From: DATJCV01 sp963707665
GTDB lineage: Bacteria; Pseudomonadota; Gammaproteobacteria; Burkholderiales; Burkholderiaceae_D
Assembly: GCA_963707665.1 (NCBI GenBank)
Contig: CAVPQU010000005.1
Span: forward strand, 124,001 to 188,000
Direction of reading: 5' to 3'
Length of the DNA stretch: 64,000 nucleotides
Shown here: piece after piece, positions 41,710-51,003 of the stretch
Numbering within the stretch: the first letter of the stretch is position 1
Layout: each line of letters starts with the position of its first letter
Translations under genes and position numbers: made by a program
The notes under the pieces: model-generated
What the model saw: the letters and a program-made list of their open reading frames with translations, nothing else
Told to the model about the DNA's origin: nothing
Databases searched by the model: none

Positions 41710-42255
41710 TTAGAACTGATATCTGGCGCGCAACACCAGGAAATTTATACCGTCATTCGGTTCCTGATAGCCACCATTCGAAAAATGCTGCAGGCGGAAT
41801 TCCAAATCGAGTGCATTGCGGAACACGTAGCCAACGCCAATGTGGTCGCCAAACTGAAAATGGGTTGATAGCTGCTTGCCGTTGTTGTTATAGATTCCGG
41901 ATAAGTAGTGCACGCCGATCCCCAATTCCCCATACAGACCCCGGCCATCATCCCGTGCAAATCGAAATACCGGCGTGAAGCCGATTTCGGTAATGTTTTG
42001 TGCTGCGCCTGGCAAATTTTTAAAGCGGTTGCCGCGCCATTGCGCCAGGTCTGCATCCCAGTAGCCGCCGATGTGGGTGCCGTTTGACTGCCACCATCTG
42101 CTTGACCAATTCCATTGCGCACCGACGCGGACAACTTGCGTCTGATTGCCATGCGCCCATTCTGCCGACATCGAGTCGACAGCGCCGGACGTAGCGTGTA
42201 CTGCGGTCAGCACGCATCCCAGTGCGATCGCCAGTCCGTTAGCACGTGTCATCAT
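41710..42255 (-). CDS. pagL: Lipid A 3-O-deacylase-like outer-membrane protein (PagL family)
   Basis: A 181-residue beta-barrel with a signal peptide (MMTRANGLAIALGCVLTAVHATSGA) and a terminal aromatic residue (RARYQF) used for outer-membrane assembly. The PagL signature HFSNGGYQEPNDG near residue 158 supplies the catalytic His and Ser. The glutamate that completes the triad in the Pseudomonas enzyme, fourteen residues past the His, is Asn here, so activity is uncertain. PagL removes the 3-hydroxyacyl chain at position 3 of lipid A. GAGGAGT precedes the start. Transcribed toward the rRNA operon. Confidence 0.8.
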   Translation of the reverse strand: MMTRANGLAIALGCVLTAVHATSGAVDSMSAEWAHGNQTQVVRVGAQWNWSSRWWQSNGTHIGGYWDADLAQWRGNRFKNLPGAAQNITEIGFTPVFRFARDDGRGLYGELGIGVHYLSGIYNNNGKQLSTHFQFGDHIGVGYVFRNALDLEFRLQHFSNGGYQEPNDGINFLVLRARYQF

Positions 42256-42311
42256 CGTCGCTACTCCTCAGGTCGGCGCGCCGGCAGAACCGGATTGGCG
42301 TCAGTTCGAGT

Positions 42312-43814
42312 TCAAGGTTCCAGCCACGCCTGTGAACGTTGCACCGCACGCCGCCATAGCGCCAGGCGGGTACGGCGCTCGTCATGACTCATCGCTGGTT
42401 CAAACCGACGCTGCATTTGCCACTGTGCCGCAATTTCCTGCTGGGATGACCAGAAGCCGACCGCCAGGCCGGCCAAATAGGCGGCTCCCAGCGCCGTGGT
42501 TTCGGTAACCATCGGTCGCACTACCGGCACGTCGAGCATGTCTGCCTGGAATTGCATCAACAAATCGTTGTGTGCCGCTCCGCCGTCGACGCGCAACTCC
42601 CGCAAGGCAATGGTGGAATCCTTTTGCATGGCTTCCAGCACGTCGACTGTCTGATAGGCGATGCTTTCCAGCGCCGCGCGAGCGATATGCGCGCCGGTCG
42701 TGCCGCGCGTCATGCCGAGTACGGTGCCGCGCGCGTAGGCATCCCAGTATGGCGCGCCGAGGCCGGTGAAGGCGGGGACAAACAGGACGCCGCCATTGTC
42801 TGGCACGCTGGTAGCCAGCGCTTCCACCTCGGCGGATTCCTTGATAATCCCGAGGCCGTCGCGCAGCCACTGCACGATTGCGCCTGCCATGAAGACACTT
42901 CCCTCCAGCATGTAATCGGTCTTGTGGGATGCGTCGCCGGAGAGTTTCCATCCGATCGTGGACAGCAAGCGATTTTGCGAGCTGACCGCTTTTTGTCCGG
43001 TATGCATCAACATGAAGCAGCCGGTGCCATAAGTGTTTTTTGCCATGCCTGGCTGGTGGCACGCTTGGCCGAAGGCGGCCGCTTGCTGGTCGCCGGCCAT
43101 GCCACCAACCGCAATGCGAGCGCCGAAGTATTCCGGATCAGTCGTGCCCAGCAGCTCGCTGCTGGCCACAACTTCCGGCAAGATCGATCGGGGAATATCG
43201 AGCGCAGCCAGTAGTTCGTTATCCCATTGCCGGGTATGGATATTGAACAGCAGCGTGCGCGAGGCGTTACTGATGTCGGTTGCATGCAAACCACCGCATA
43301 GCTTGAACAATAGCCAGCTATCGATGGTGCCGAAGGCAAGGCGGCCTTCTTCCGCTTGCCGGCGCGCGCCTGGGATATTATCCAGGAGCCATTTGATCTT
43401 GGTGCCGGAGAAATAGGAATCCAGCATCAGTCCGGTCTTATCCTGAAACATTTCGCCCTTGCCGTCGGCCCGCAACCTGTCGCACAGCGCGGCGGTGCGA
43501 CGGTCTTGCCAGACGATTGCATTGGCAATCGGGCGGCCGCTCGTGCGATCCCACAGCACGGTGGTTTCGCGCTGATTGGTGATGCCGATGGCAGCAATGT
43601 CGGCCGCATGGACCCAGTTGTCGCGCAGTACCTGGCGTGCGACCGCGAGTTGCGATTGCCAGATTTCGCTGGCGTCGTGTTCCACCCATCCTGGCTGCGG
43701 AAATATCTGGCGAAATTCCTGTTGCGCGGAGCCACGGATGTGGCCTGCGTGGTCAAATAAAATAGCGCGTGAACTGGTGGTTCCCTGGTCCAGTGCAAGG
43801 ATTAATTTGCTCAT
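42312..43814 (-). CDS. glpK: Glycerol kinase
   Basis: A 500-residue FGGY kinase, full family length, phosphorylating glycerol to glycerol-3-P. MSKLILALDQGTTSSRAILFD holds the first phosphate loop; ITNQRETTVLWDRTSGRPIANAIVWQDRR, DSYFSGTKIKWLLDN, GDQQAAAFGQAC and the C-terminal DGGAAHNDLLMQFQADML are characteristic. It is not beside glpF or glpD but next to a lactonase and a dehydrogenase gene, which suggests a local sugar/polyol function or a scattered glp regulon. Confidence 0.95.
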   Translation of the reverse strand: MSKLILALDQGTTSSRAILFDHAGHIRGSAQQEFRQIFPQPGWVEHDASEIWQSQLAVARQVLRDNWVHAADIAAIGITNQRETTVLWDRTSGRPIANAIVWQDRRTAALCDRLRADGKGEMFQDKTGLMLDSYFSGTKIKWLLDNIPGARRQAEEGRLAFGTIDSWLLFKLCGGLHATDISNASRTLLFNIHTRQWDNELLAALDIPRSILPEVVASSELLGTTDPEYFGARIAVGGMAGDQQAAAFGQACHQPGMAKNTYGTGCFMLMHTGQKAVSSQNRLLSTIGWKLSGDASHKTDYMLEGSVFMAGAIVQWLRDGLGIIKESAEVEALATSVPDNGGVLFVPAFTGLGAPYWDAYARGTVLGMTRGTTGAHIARAALESIAYQTVDVLEAMQKDSTIALRELRVDGGAAHNDLLMQFQADMLDVPVVRPMVTETTALGAAYLAGLAVGFWSSQQEIAAQWQMQRRFEPAMSHDERRTRLALWRRAVQRSQAWLEP

Positions 43815-43837
43815 AAAAATACTATGTTTTTTGGGCG

Positions 43838-44740
43838 TTAACGAACATATGGGGTCTCGAGACGGCCGGGAACGTCCACGCGCAGCGTTAATACATAGCC
43901 GGAAAGGGGATAGTGCTGCAATTCGGTGGCAGGACGGTTATGGCGTACGGTCGTGACATACAGGGTGCGTAAATCGTCGCCGCCAAAGGCCATCATGGTC
44001 GGACAGCGCGCGGGCAAGCGTATTTCCTGTATCAGGTCGCCCGCGGGCGACAGGCGCAGCAGGCGGCCGCCATCATACATTGCACACCAGTACGCGCCTT
44101 CACTGTCGACGGCGGCGCCATCCGGGCGGCCGCCATAGTCGAGCGCCTGCCGCTGATCGGAGAATTGCCGGAACACGCGCCTGGCACCGATCATGCCGAG
44201 CACTGGATCGAAATCATAGGCATGGATGACGTGGGCGTTGGTGTCTGCCTGATACAGCGTGCGGCCGTCCGGGCTAAAGGCAACCCCGTTTGAGACGGTA
44301 GCGCGCTGGCCGCTGTCACTGATAGTGCCGTGCTCGACACGGAACAGCGGCGCCAGCGCCTGGTCGCGTGGTTCGTACAAGGTGCCGACCCAAAGTCGGC
44401 CGGCGCTGTCGCAGCGGCCGTCATTGAAACGCAGTCGAGCGGTATCGTAAGGGGCCGCTGCGATCGGCGTCAGCGCGCCATCACGCGGATCAAACCACGC
44501 CAGGCCGGAGCGCATGGCGATGAGCACGCCGCCGTCGGCGAGCGCGATGCAGCCCGGCTCCGATGGCAACGGCCAGCTATGATGGATGCCGCTGGCTGGC
44601 TGCCAACGATGCAATTCACAGGCGACAATATCGATCCAGTACAGCGCCGCTTCGGCGGCCGCCCAGGTGGGCGATTCTCCTAGCTGCATCGGGGTGTCGA
44701 GCGCTGGTCGAATCGTGTCAAAAGAATTTGTGGTCGGCAT
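43838..44740 (-). CDS. SMP-30/gluconolactonase-family protein
   Basis: A beta-propeller lactonase of about 300 residues (from MPTTNSFDTI; an in-frame ATG 21 codons earlier is possible but lacks similarity). LGESPTWAAAEAALYWIDI carries the metal glutamate, RFNDGRCDSAGRLWVGT the Asn/Asp ligands, and NGVAFSPDGRTLYQADT and GRPDGAAVDSEGAYWCAMYDG the later ones. Sugar-acid lactone hydrolysis is the usual activity. It ends 23 bases before glpK on the same strand. Only distantly like the lactonase at 5512. Confidence 0.88.
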   Translation of the reverse strand: MPTTNSFDTIRPALDTPMQLGESPTWAAAEAALYWIDIVACELHRWQPASGIHHSWPLPSEPGCIALADGGVLIAMRSGLAWFDPRDGALTPIAAAPYDTARLRFNDGRCDSAGRLWVGTLYEPRDQALAPLFRVEHGTISDSGQRATVSNGVAFSPDGRTLYQADTNAHVIHAYDFDPVLGMIGARRVFRQFSDQRQALDYGGRPDGAAVDSEGAYWCAMYDGGRLLRLSPAGDLIQEIRLPARCPTMMAFGGDDLRTLYVTTVRHNRPATELQHYPLSGYVLTLRVDVPGRLETPYVR

Positions 44741-44885
44741 GGCGGTTGCTATTTTCACAGCGGATCGGTCATTATCGTGGAAATGTACGGCATGCAGGCG
44801 CACACTGTTGTCGAAACGGACAGGCTTAACGACGCTTCAATTGTTGCACCGGACTTGCCATCCTGGTCAGGAAAAAGGAGTTCAC

Positions 44886-45797
44886 TTGAATTTGCTCAAC
44901 TCTACTCCCACGGTTGCCTTTCTCGGCATTGGTCTGATGGGGCAACCGATGGCTGCACGTTTGCTGCAGGCTGGTTATCCAGTGATTGCGTGGAACCGAA
45001 CCGCAAGCCGCGTGCAACCGCTACTCGCGCTCGGCGCACAAACGGAGGCAACGCCGGCGGCCGCCGTGCAACAGGCGGATCTGGTGCTGACGATGTTGCA
45101 GGATGGTGCGGCAGTCGCGCAAGTGATCAACCAGGCCTTGCCCGGCTTGAAGCGTGGGGCGCTGGTGATCGACATGAGTTCGACCCGTCAGTCGGAAGCG
45201 CAAGAGCTGGCGGTTCAACTGCACAAGCATGGCGTCGCATTTCTGGATGCGCCGGTGTCAGGTGGAGTGGGCGGTGCGGAAGCCGGCACGCTGGCGATCA
45301 TGGCGGGTGGCAGCAATGCCGATTTCGCGCGTGTCGAACCACTACTGAGTTGCATGGGGCGCGCCACTCTGGTGGGACCGGTCGGTTGCGGACAACTGGC
45401 CAAGTTGTGCAACCAGTTGATCGTTGGCGGCACGCTGAATATTGTGGCCGAGGCGCTACTGCTGGCGCAGGCTGGGGGTGCCGATCCGGCTGCGGTGCGG
45501 GCAGCGATTCGCGGTGGCTTTGCCGAAAGCCGGATTCTTGAAATCCATGGCCAGCGTATGCTGGAGCGCAATTTCATGCCGGGCGGCAGAGTCAGCCTGC
45601 AAACCAAGGATCTGGACAATGTGCTGCACGCGGCGGCGGCGGCGGCCGTCAAACTGCCGGTGACGGAACTGGTGGCGCAGCGTTACCACAGCATTCTCGA
45701 ACTGCTGCCGAACGCCGACCACGCGGCGGCATTGCTGGCGCTGGAAGCATTGAATCCCGGCGTGCGTGTGAGTGACCAGCCAAATCAATTGCCGTAA
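44886..45797 (+). CDS. NAD(P)-dependent beta-hydroxyacid dehydrogenase (3-hydroxyisobutyrate dehydrogenase family)
   Basis: A 303-residue dehydrogenase of the HIBADH/tartronate-semialdehyde-reductase group. FLGIGLMGQPMAARLLQAG is the Rossmann loop, DAPVSGGVGGAEAGTLAIMAGG the substrate-binding motif, and GCGQLAKLCNQL contains the catalytic lysine near residue 178. The TTG start follows AAAGGAGTTCAC. Divergent from the lactonase gene; together with glpK they could handle a sugar acid and three-carbon products (inference). Confidence 0.9.
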   Translation: MNLLNSTPTVAFLGIGLMGQPMAARLLQAGYPVIAWNRTASRVQPLLALGAQTEATPAAAVQQADLVLTMLQDGAAVAQVINQALPGLKRGALVIDMSSTRQSEAQELAVQLHKHGVAFLDAPVSGGVGGAEAGTLAIMAGGSNADFARVEPLLSCMGRATLVGPVGCGQLAKLCNQLIVGGTLNIVAEALLLAQAGGADPAAVRAAIRGGFAESRILEIHGQRMLERNFMPGGRVSLQTKDLDNVLHAAAAAAVKLPVTELVAQRYHSILELLPNADHAAALLALEALNPGVRVSDQPNQLP

Positions 45798-45929
45798 TAC
45801 GGCACCAACATGCTGCGTGGCAGCTTGTCATTCCAATATACTGCTTACAGTATTTTATGATACGTATATTCAATATGCGAAATTTGGACATTTTTCCTTA
45901 TACTCCCATAATTTTTGTTTGACGTAATG

Positions 45930-46760
45930 GTCGACGTGGCGCGCTGCTGCTGACTTCCGTAATGGCACTATCGCTTGATTTGCTGCCGAGCATGGTGCCC
46001 TTGGCCTCATTCGCCGGCATCCTGTAGTCACTGTCGGGGACCGTTGTCGTCTACCCTTCAATGCTATCAATGGACCATACCTGGTTACATGGTGTGGTTC
46101 GCGCTTGGCTATGCGATGGTGGGTTCGGGACTGGTATTGTGGGTCGGCAAACAATAATGTTGGTGCGATTCTGTTGCAGGATGCCGAGTTGTATCTGCGG
46201 GGTGCCCAGCCACCTGCTGCGCCCTTGTTTGGGCGATCTTGGTTGGTCAGCGGATTTTGGATGGATGACCCCTCCGCTTGCGGCAAGTCAACGTTGTTGT
46301 CGCGCAATTGCCGGCAACTGGTCATATGGCGCTGGAATCATTGAAATTCCGAACCAGGCCAGGCTTGCTGGTCGCGCCGCAAAAAACTGCCGATCGGCAC
46401 GCTGCGCGCAACGCTTGCCTATCCGGCGCCGGCGATCGCCTTTGTGGGGCGCGACATTCGCCACTATCTGGACCTGTGTCCGCTTGTCGCATCTGCAAGA
46501 CAAGCTGGATGAAGCGGACAACTGGAGCATTCGACTCTCGCCGGGCGAGCAGCAACGGCTGGCGTTCGTGCGGGTCTTGCTGACCGGGCCGGAAGTCGTT
46601 TTCCTGGATGAGGCCGGCAGCGCCCTAAACGGCGAGGCGGAGCAGGCTCTGTATAATCCGCTGTTGCAAGAATTGCCGCAGGCGGCGATCATCAGCATCG
46701 CACGTCGCGAGGTGGTCGCCTGCTACCGTCAACTGCACTGGAAATCCGTGGCACAAGAAA
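45930..46760 (+). pseudogene. Decayed SbmA/YddA-type ABC transporter (membrane domain fused to ATPase)
   Basis: Scattered frames show parts of one transporter. A membrane piece reads WTIPGYMVWFALGYAMVGSG near 46070-46150. A nucleotide-binding start LLQDAELYLRG with a damaged Walker A (SACGKSTLL) lies near 46170-46300. A VAPQK segment is near 46370. A better-preserved end LSPGEQQRLAFVRVLLTGPEVVFLDEAGSALNGEAEQALYNPLLQELPQAAIISI spans 46535-46700. Most membrane helices are missing, the Walker A is altered, and several frame changes occur. Unlike other breaks in the window this is true decay. The 45798-45930 stretch before it is A/T-rich with no gene. Confidence 0.8.
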
Positions 46761-46901
46761 GGGCGCCAGTGCCGGCTGATTCGGCCACCTGGTCTGCGCG
46801 CATCTATCACATCCATCAATCTGCGCTGCCGTGCAAAGGCGACGAACCGGCTGTTCTCTGGCTGTTGCGAGGTCTGCAGGCGGGATATTTGGCAACGCGA
46901 C

Positions 46902-47675
46902 ATGCAAGCATTGTTTTTTGTTTTTCTGCTGCTGCTAATGGGCGCAATTGGCGGTTGCGCGACACACCCTGAATCCACCACGCGTGATGCAGCATCGCAG
47001 CAAGCCGAGCGAGATCAAGCGCTGGGGCTGTTTTCTGCCCATCCGCCGGGAATCCTGCCGCCGGCGTGGCAGCCGCTGATCATTACCCGCACCAAAAAAC
47101 CGACCGAATACCGGCTGGTGGTCGACGCTGGCGTCACCGTGCTGCATGCGCATGCAGCCGCTTCGGCCTCGCTATTGATGCATGCGTTGGATCTCGATCC
47201 GGATCAGCAGCCGTGGCTCGCATGGAAGTGGAAAGTCGATCGGCACATCAAAGGTGCGGACAACCGCTATCGCGATACGGAAGATGCGCCGGTACGGATT
47301 GTGCTGGCGTTTGACGGTGACAAGGGCGATTTGCCATTTTCGGAACAGATCCTGTTCGAAACCGGGCGGCTGGTAACGGGCCGCGAACTGCCGTATGCGA
47401 CGCTGATGTATATCTGGGAAAAGAAGGCGCCAGTCGGCAGTGTGATCGCCCATACCCGTACCGGTCAGCTGAAAATGGTAGTGGCGGCCAGCGGATCGCA
47501 CGGACTTGGCCAGTGGCGCCAGTTGTCGCGCAATTTCGTGGACGACTATCAGCGTGCCTTCGGTAAAAAACCGGGGCGGCTGATCGGGGTCGGTGTCATG
47601 AGCGATACCGACAATACAGGAGACACGGTGGATGCGTGGTACGGCGATATCCGCCTGTTGCAGCAACAAAAATAA
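46902..47675 (+). CDS. DUF3047-family lipoprotein
   Basis: A 257-residue exported protein with a signal peptide and lipobox (LMGAIGGC, cysteine at residue 19). The DUF3047 core is clear: LAWKWKVDRHIKGADNRYRDTEDAPVRIVLAFDGDK, LMYIWE and VVAASG...WRQLSRNFVDDYQRAFG. Function is unknown. The start lies in the tail of the transporter pseudogene, so it may once have been transcribed with it. Confidence 0.88.
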   Translation: MQALFFVFLLLLMGAIGGCATHPESTTRDAASQQAERDQALGLFSAHPPGILPPAWQPLIITRTKKPTEYRLVVDAGVTVLHAHAAASASLLMHALDLDPDQQPWLAWKWKVDRHIKGADNRYRDTEDAPVRIVLAFDGDKGDLPFSEQILFETGRLVTGRELPYATLMYIWEKKAPVGSVIAHTRTGQLKMVVAASGSHGLGQWRQLSRNFVDDYQRAFGKKPGRLIGVGVMSDTDNTGDTVDAWYGDIRLLQQQK

Positions 47676-47777
47676 GCGGCGTATCGTAGCGGGGTGCGGA
47701 GAAAGGAAGGCGAGGCAATGAAGGATGATGCCATCGTTTCAATTGCAACGCTTTATAAGACGCTTGATTTTTCGACC

Positions 47778-47854
47778 TGGTCGGGGTGAGAGGATTCGAA
47801 CCTCCGGCCTCTACGTCCCGAACGTAGCGCTCTACCAGGCTAAGCTACACCCCG
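47778..47854 (-). tRNA. tRNA-Pro (anticodon CGG)
   Basis: 77 bases on the minus strand: CGGGGTGTAGCTTAGCCTGG at the 5' end, anticodon loop TTCGGGA, T arm GGTTCGAATCC, acceptor CACCCCG and encoded CCA. First base C, typical of bacterial tRNA-Pro. Confidence 0.96.
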
Positions 47855-47891
47855 CCGGCAGCCGTGTCGCCATGCGATGAGTGGTGCTCGC

Positions 47892-48881
47892 TCAATGATT
47901 GCGACCTACTGCGAAAGCGCATAATTTTATCAAAGAATCCTTGAATTGGCTATTTGGTAGTGTCGAAATGGTGGCGGCTGCAGCTTGCGCCGACGTTTCG
48001 GTTGCGCGCCGGGTGTAGTCGAGCGCGCCAGAAGAAGTGATGGCTGCCAGGATTTGATCGAAGTGCTGCTCATCGCCGTTTTCGATGCAGGCGCGCACCA
48101 ATTCGCGCTGGGCGGGGCTGCCATGCTGCAGCAGATAGATCAACGGCAGGGTCGGCTTGCCTTCGCGCAGATCATCGCCGACGTTCTTGCCGATATCGAT
48201 CGCATTGCCGGAGTAATCCAGAACGTCGTCAATCAGCTGGAACGCCGTGCCAAGCGAGCGGCCATATTCACCGGCAGCATCGATTTCCGTTTCGCTTGCT
48301 CCCGCCAGCAGCGCCCCGAGCTGGGCCGCAGCTTCGAACAGTTTTGCGGTTTTGGAGCGGATCACCTGCAGGTATTGCTCTTCGGTGACGTCGGCGTTGT
48401 GCATGTTCAGAAGCTGCAGTACTTCGCCTTCGGCAATGACGTTGGTGGCATCGGCCACGATTTCCATCACGCGCGGGTTACGCAGCGTGACCATCATTTG
48501 AAACGCGCGCGAATAAAGAAAGTCGCCTACCAACACCGACGCCGCATTGCCGAACAAGGCATTGGCGGTTTTGCGGCCGCGCCGCATCGACGACTCGTCC
48601 ACCACGTCGTCGTGCAGCAGGGTCGCGGTATGGATGAATTCAATCACCGCAGCCAATTCGTGGTGTGCGCTGCCGCGATAGCCATGCGCGTTGGCCACCA
48701 GGATGACGAGTGCCGGGCGAATGCGCTTGCCGCCGGCGCTGATGATGTATTCGGCGATTTGCTTGACTAGCGGCACCTCGGAGTGCAAGCGGGCGCGGAT
48801 GACCCGGTTGACGGCATCCATGTCGGCGGAGATCGATTCGACAATCGGGTTCTGGTCGGTGTTGGAGAGGGCGGCAAACAA
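47892..48881 (-). CDS. ispB: Octaprenyl diphosphate synthase
   Basis: A 329-residue trans-prenyltransferase building the ubiquinone side chain. Both aspartate-rich motifs are present: LLHDDVVDESSMRRGR near residue 90 and QLIDDVLDYSG near 217; GGKRIRPALVIL binds pyrophosphate. The start is taken as TTG 48881 (LFAALSNTDQNPI), with AGGTT upstream and no similarity before it. Divergent from rplU, a conserved betaproteobacterial arrangement. Confidence 0.92.
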   Translation of the reverse strand: MFAALSNTDQNPIVESISADMDAVNRVIRARLHSEVPLVKQIAEYIISAGGKRIRPALVILVANAHGYRGSAHHELAAVIEFIHTATLLHDDVVDESSMRRGRKTANALFGNAASVLVGDFLYSRAFQMMVTLRNPRVMEIVADATNVIAEGEVLQLLNMHNADVTEEQYLQVIRSKTAKLFEAAAQLGALLAGASETEIDAAGEYGRSLGTAFQLIDDVLDYSGNAIDIGKNVGDDLREGKPTLPLIYLLQHGSPAQRELVRACIENGDEQHFDQILAAITSSGALDYTRRATETSAQAAAATISTLPNSQFKDSLIKLCAFAVGRNH

Positions 48882-49032
48882 GGTGAACCTGCGAAAAATC
48901 GTGAGTACTATGATTATACGATGACAGCTGCAGCGGTTCTCGTGCGAATGTGGATTGCTCGTTGCCTCGCGGTCATACTGATCGGCGTTTGGGGTAACGC
49001 CGGCTGGCTGGCGTGTGCAGGGGGCGTCGATT

Positions 49033-49061
49033 TTGACCGGACGGGCGGATTTATGTATAAT
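49033..49061 (+). promoter_or_regulatory. Promoter of rplU-rpmA
   Basis: TTGACC (49033-49038), 17 bases, TATAAT (49056-49061). A near-consensus sigma-70 promoter 80 bases before rplU. Confidence 0.85.
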
Positions 49062-49140
49062 CCGGGGTTCTCTTGATTTTGCCGATGAATTCGGCGTTTC
49101 AGGCGAAACAACGTTCTTCAATCATTCGATGAGGTTTCAC

Positions 49141-49452
49141 ATGTACGCGGTCATAAAAACCGGTGGCAAACAATACAAGGTTGCTGCTGGCGAAAAACTC
49201 AAAATAGAACAGATACCGGCAGACATTGGCTCCCAAATCACCATAGATCAAGTGCTCGCAGTGGGCGCGGGCGACACCATCAAGTTTGGTGCGCCGCTGG
49301 TCGAAGGTGCTACGGTGCTGGCTACGGTATTGGCGCATGGGCGCCACGATAAGGTCAAGATTTTCAAGATGCGCCGTCGCAAGCACTACCAGAAACACCA
49401 GGGCCATCGCCAAAATTACACCGAATTGCAAATCGTCTCGATCAACGGCTAA
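49141..49452 (+). CDS. rplU: 50S ribosomal protein L21
   Basis: A 103-residue protein, normal length. MYAVIKTGGKQYKVAAGEKLKIEQI and the C-terminal KMRRRKHYQKHQGHRQNYTELQI are diagnostic. Binds 23S domain VI with L20. The first gene of a two-gene ribosomal operon. Confidence 0.98.
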   Translation: MYAVIKTGGKQYKVAAGEKLKIEQIPADIGSQITIDQVLAVGAGDTIKFGAPLVEGATVLATVLAHGRHDKVKIFKMRRRKHYQKHQGHRQNYTELQIVSING

Positions 49453-49489
49453 GCGTCGTTCGGACTAACCAGATACCAAGGAGTCAGAA

Positions 49490-49747
49490 ATGGCACACAA
49501 AAAAGGCGGCGGCACGACGCGCAATGGTCGCGATTCCGAGTCGAAGCGACTGGGCGTCAAAGTATACGGCGGCCAAACCATCAATGCCGGCGGCATCATC
49601 ATTCGTCAGCGCGGCACCAAGACGCATCCCGGTGAAAATGTCGGCATGGGCAAGGATCACACCTTGTTTGCGCTGATTTCCGGCAAAGTGCAGTTCGTGG
49701 TCAAGGGCCCGGCACAGCGTCAGTTCGTGACAGTGGTACCCGCCTAA
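49490..49747 (+). CDS. rpmA: 50S ribosomal protein L27
   Basis: An 85-residue protein beginning MAHKKGGGTTRNGRDSESKR, whose flexible N-terminus reaches the peptidyl-transferase centre. KHPGENVGMGKDHTLFA-type core is present. The ATG follows CAAGGAGTCAGAA. 37 bases after rplU. Confidence 0.98.
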   Translation: MAHKKGGGTTRNGRDSESKRLGVKVYGGQTINAGGIIIRQRGTKTHPGENVGMGKDHTLFALISGKVQFVVKGPAQRQFVTVVPA

Positions 49748-49790
49748 GCGACTGCTCAGGCACCTAATGTAAGGCGCAAGCCTTCAATCG

Positions 49791-49823
49791 AAAGGCTCTG
49801 CCGAAAAATGGTAGAGCCTTTTT
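49791..49823 (+). terminator. Terminator after rpmA
   Basis: AAAGGCTCT (49791-49799) pairs with AGAGCCTTT (49813-49821), followed by TTTAG. It precedes obgE by 17 bases, so obgE is read partly through it or from its own start. Confidence 0.75.
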
Positions 49824-49839
49824 AGTTTATGGCGGCAAC

Positions 49840-50949
49840 ATGAAGTTTATCGACGAAGCAAAAATCGAAGTCATTGCCGGCAATGGCGGCAATGGCGTCG
49901 CCTCCTTCTGTCGCGAAAAATTCAGGCCGTTTGGCGGTCCGGATGGCGGCGACGGCGGCACTGGCGGCAGCATCTGGGCGCATGCCGACCGCAATATCAA
50001 CACGCTGGTCGACTACCGTTTTTCCAAATTACACAAGGCGAAGAACGGCGAAAACGGCCGTGGCGCCGATTGCTACGGCAAGGGTGCCGACGATATCGTG
50101 CTGCGCATGCCGGTCGGCACGCAAATCATCGACGCTGAAAGCGGCGAGCTGTTGGCGGATCTGACCGAGCACGGCCAGAAGGTGTTGTTGGCCAAGGGCG
50201 GCGAGGGCGGCTGGGGTAATATCCATTTCAAATCGTCTACCAATCGGGCGCCGCGCCAGAAGGGTGATGGCAAGGAAGGCGAGCGGCGTGAGCTGAAGCT
50301 GGAATTGAAGGTGCTAGCCGACGTCGGGCTGCTGGGCCAGCCGAATGCCGGAAAATCGACGTTCATCACGGCGGTATCCAATGCCCGCCCGAAAATCGCC
50401 GATTACCCGTTCACCACCTTGCATCCGAATCTCGGGGTGGTGCGCGTCGGCCATGAAAAAAGCTTTGTGATTGCCGATATCCCGGGGCTGATCGAAGGCG
50501 CTGCCGACGGTGCCGGACTCGGGGTGCAGTTTTTGCGGCATCTGCAGCGCACCGGCCTGCTGCTGCATATCGTCGATCTGGCACCGTTCGAAGAAACCGT
50601 CGATCCGGTCAAAGAGGCCAAGGCGATCGTCAAGGAATTGAAAAAATACGATGAAGCGCTGTTTGCCAAGCCGCGCTGGCTGGTCTTGAACAAGCTGGAC
50701 ATGGTGCCGGAGGCGGAGCGCAAGGCGCGCGTGAAGGATTTCATCAAGCGTTTTGGCTGGAAGGGCCGCACCTTCGAAATCTCGGCCTTGACGCGCGAAG
50801 GCTGCGCCGAACTGATCACCGAAATCGATGCCTATCTGGCCGAAAAGCGCCAGCAGGAGCATCGAGCCGAAGAGACCCAGATGACCGAAGAAGCACGTGG
50901 TATCGGTTCGATCGACCCGGATGATCCGCGCTTCAAGATCATCGAATAG
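49840..50949 (+). CDS. obgE: Ribosome-associated GTPase ObgE/CgtA
   Basis: A 369-residue GTPase for late 50S assembly and stress control. Residues 1-158 form the glycine-rich Obg fold (GGPDGGDGGTGGSIW); the G domain has GQPNAGKST, the switch DYPFTTLHPNLGVV, DIPGLIEGAADG and NKLDM. A short acidic C-terminus follows. Full family length and in the conserved place after rpmA. Confidence 0.97.
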   Translation: MKFIDEAKIEVIAGNGGNGVASFCREKFRPFGGPDGGDGGTGGSIWAHADRNINTLVDYRFSKLHKAKNGENGRGADCYGKGADDIVLRMPVGTQIIDAESGELLADLTEHGQKVLLAKGGEGGWGNIHFKSSTNRAPRQKGDGKEGERRELKLELKVLADVGLLGQPNAGKSTFITAVSNARPKIADYPFTTLHPNLGVVRVGHEKSFVIADIPGLIEGAADGAGLGVQFLRHLQRTGLLLHIVDLAPFEETVDPVKEAKAIVKELKKYDEALFAKPRWLVLNKLDMVPEAERKARVKDFIKRFGWKGRTFEISALTREGCAELITEIDAYLAEKRQQEHRAEETQMTEEARGIGSIDPDDPRFKIIE

Positions 50950-51003
50950 TCCCCATGAATTTGCCGGCAGCGGTGCGCCGGCTTCTGCGCTGCCAATAAA
51001 AAC

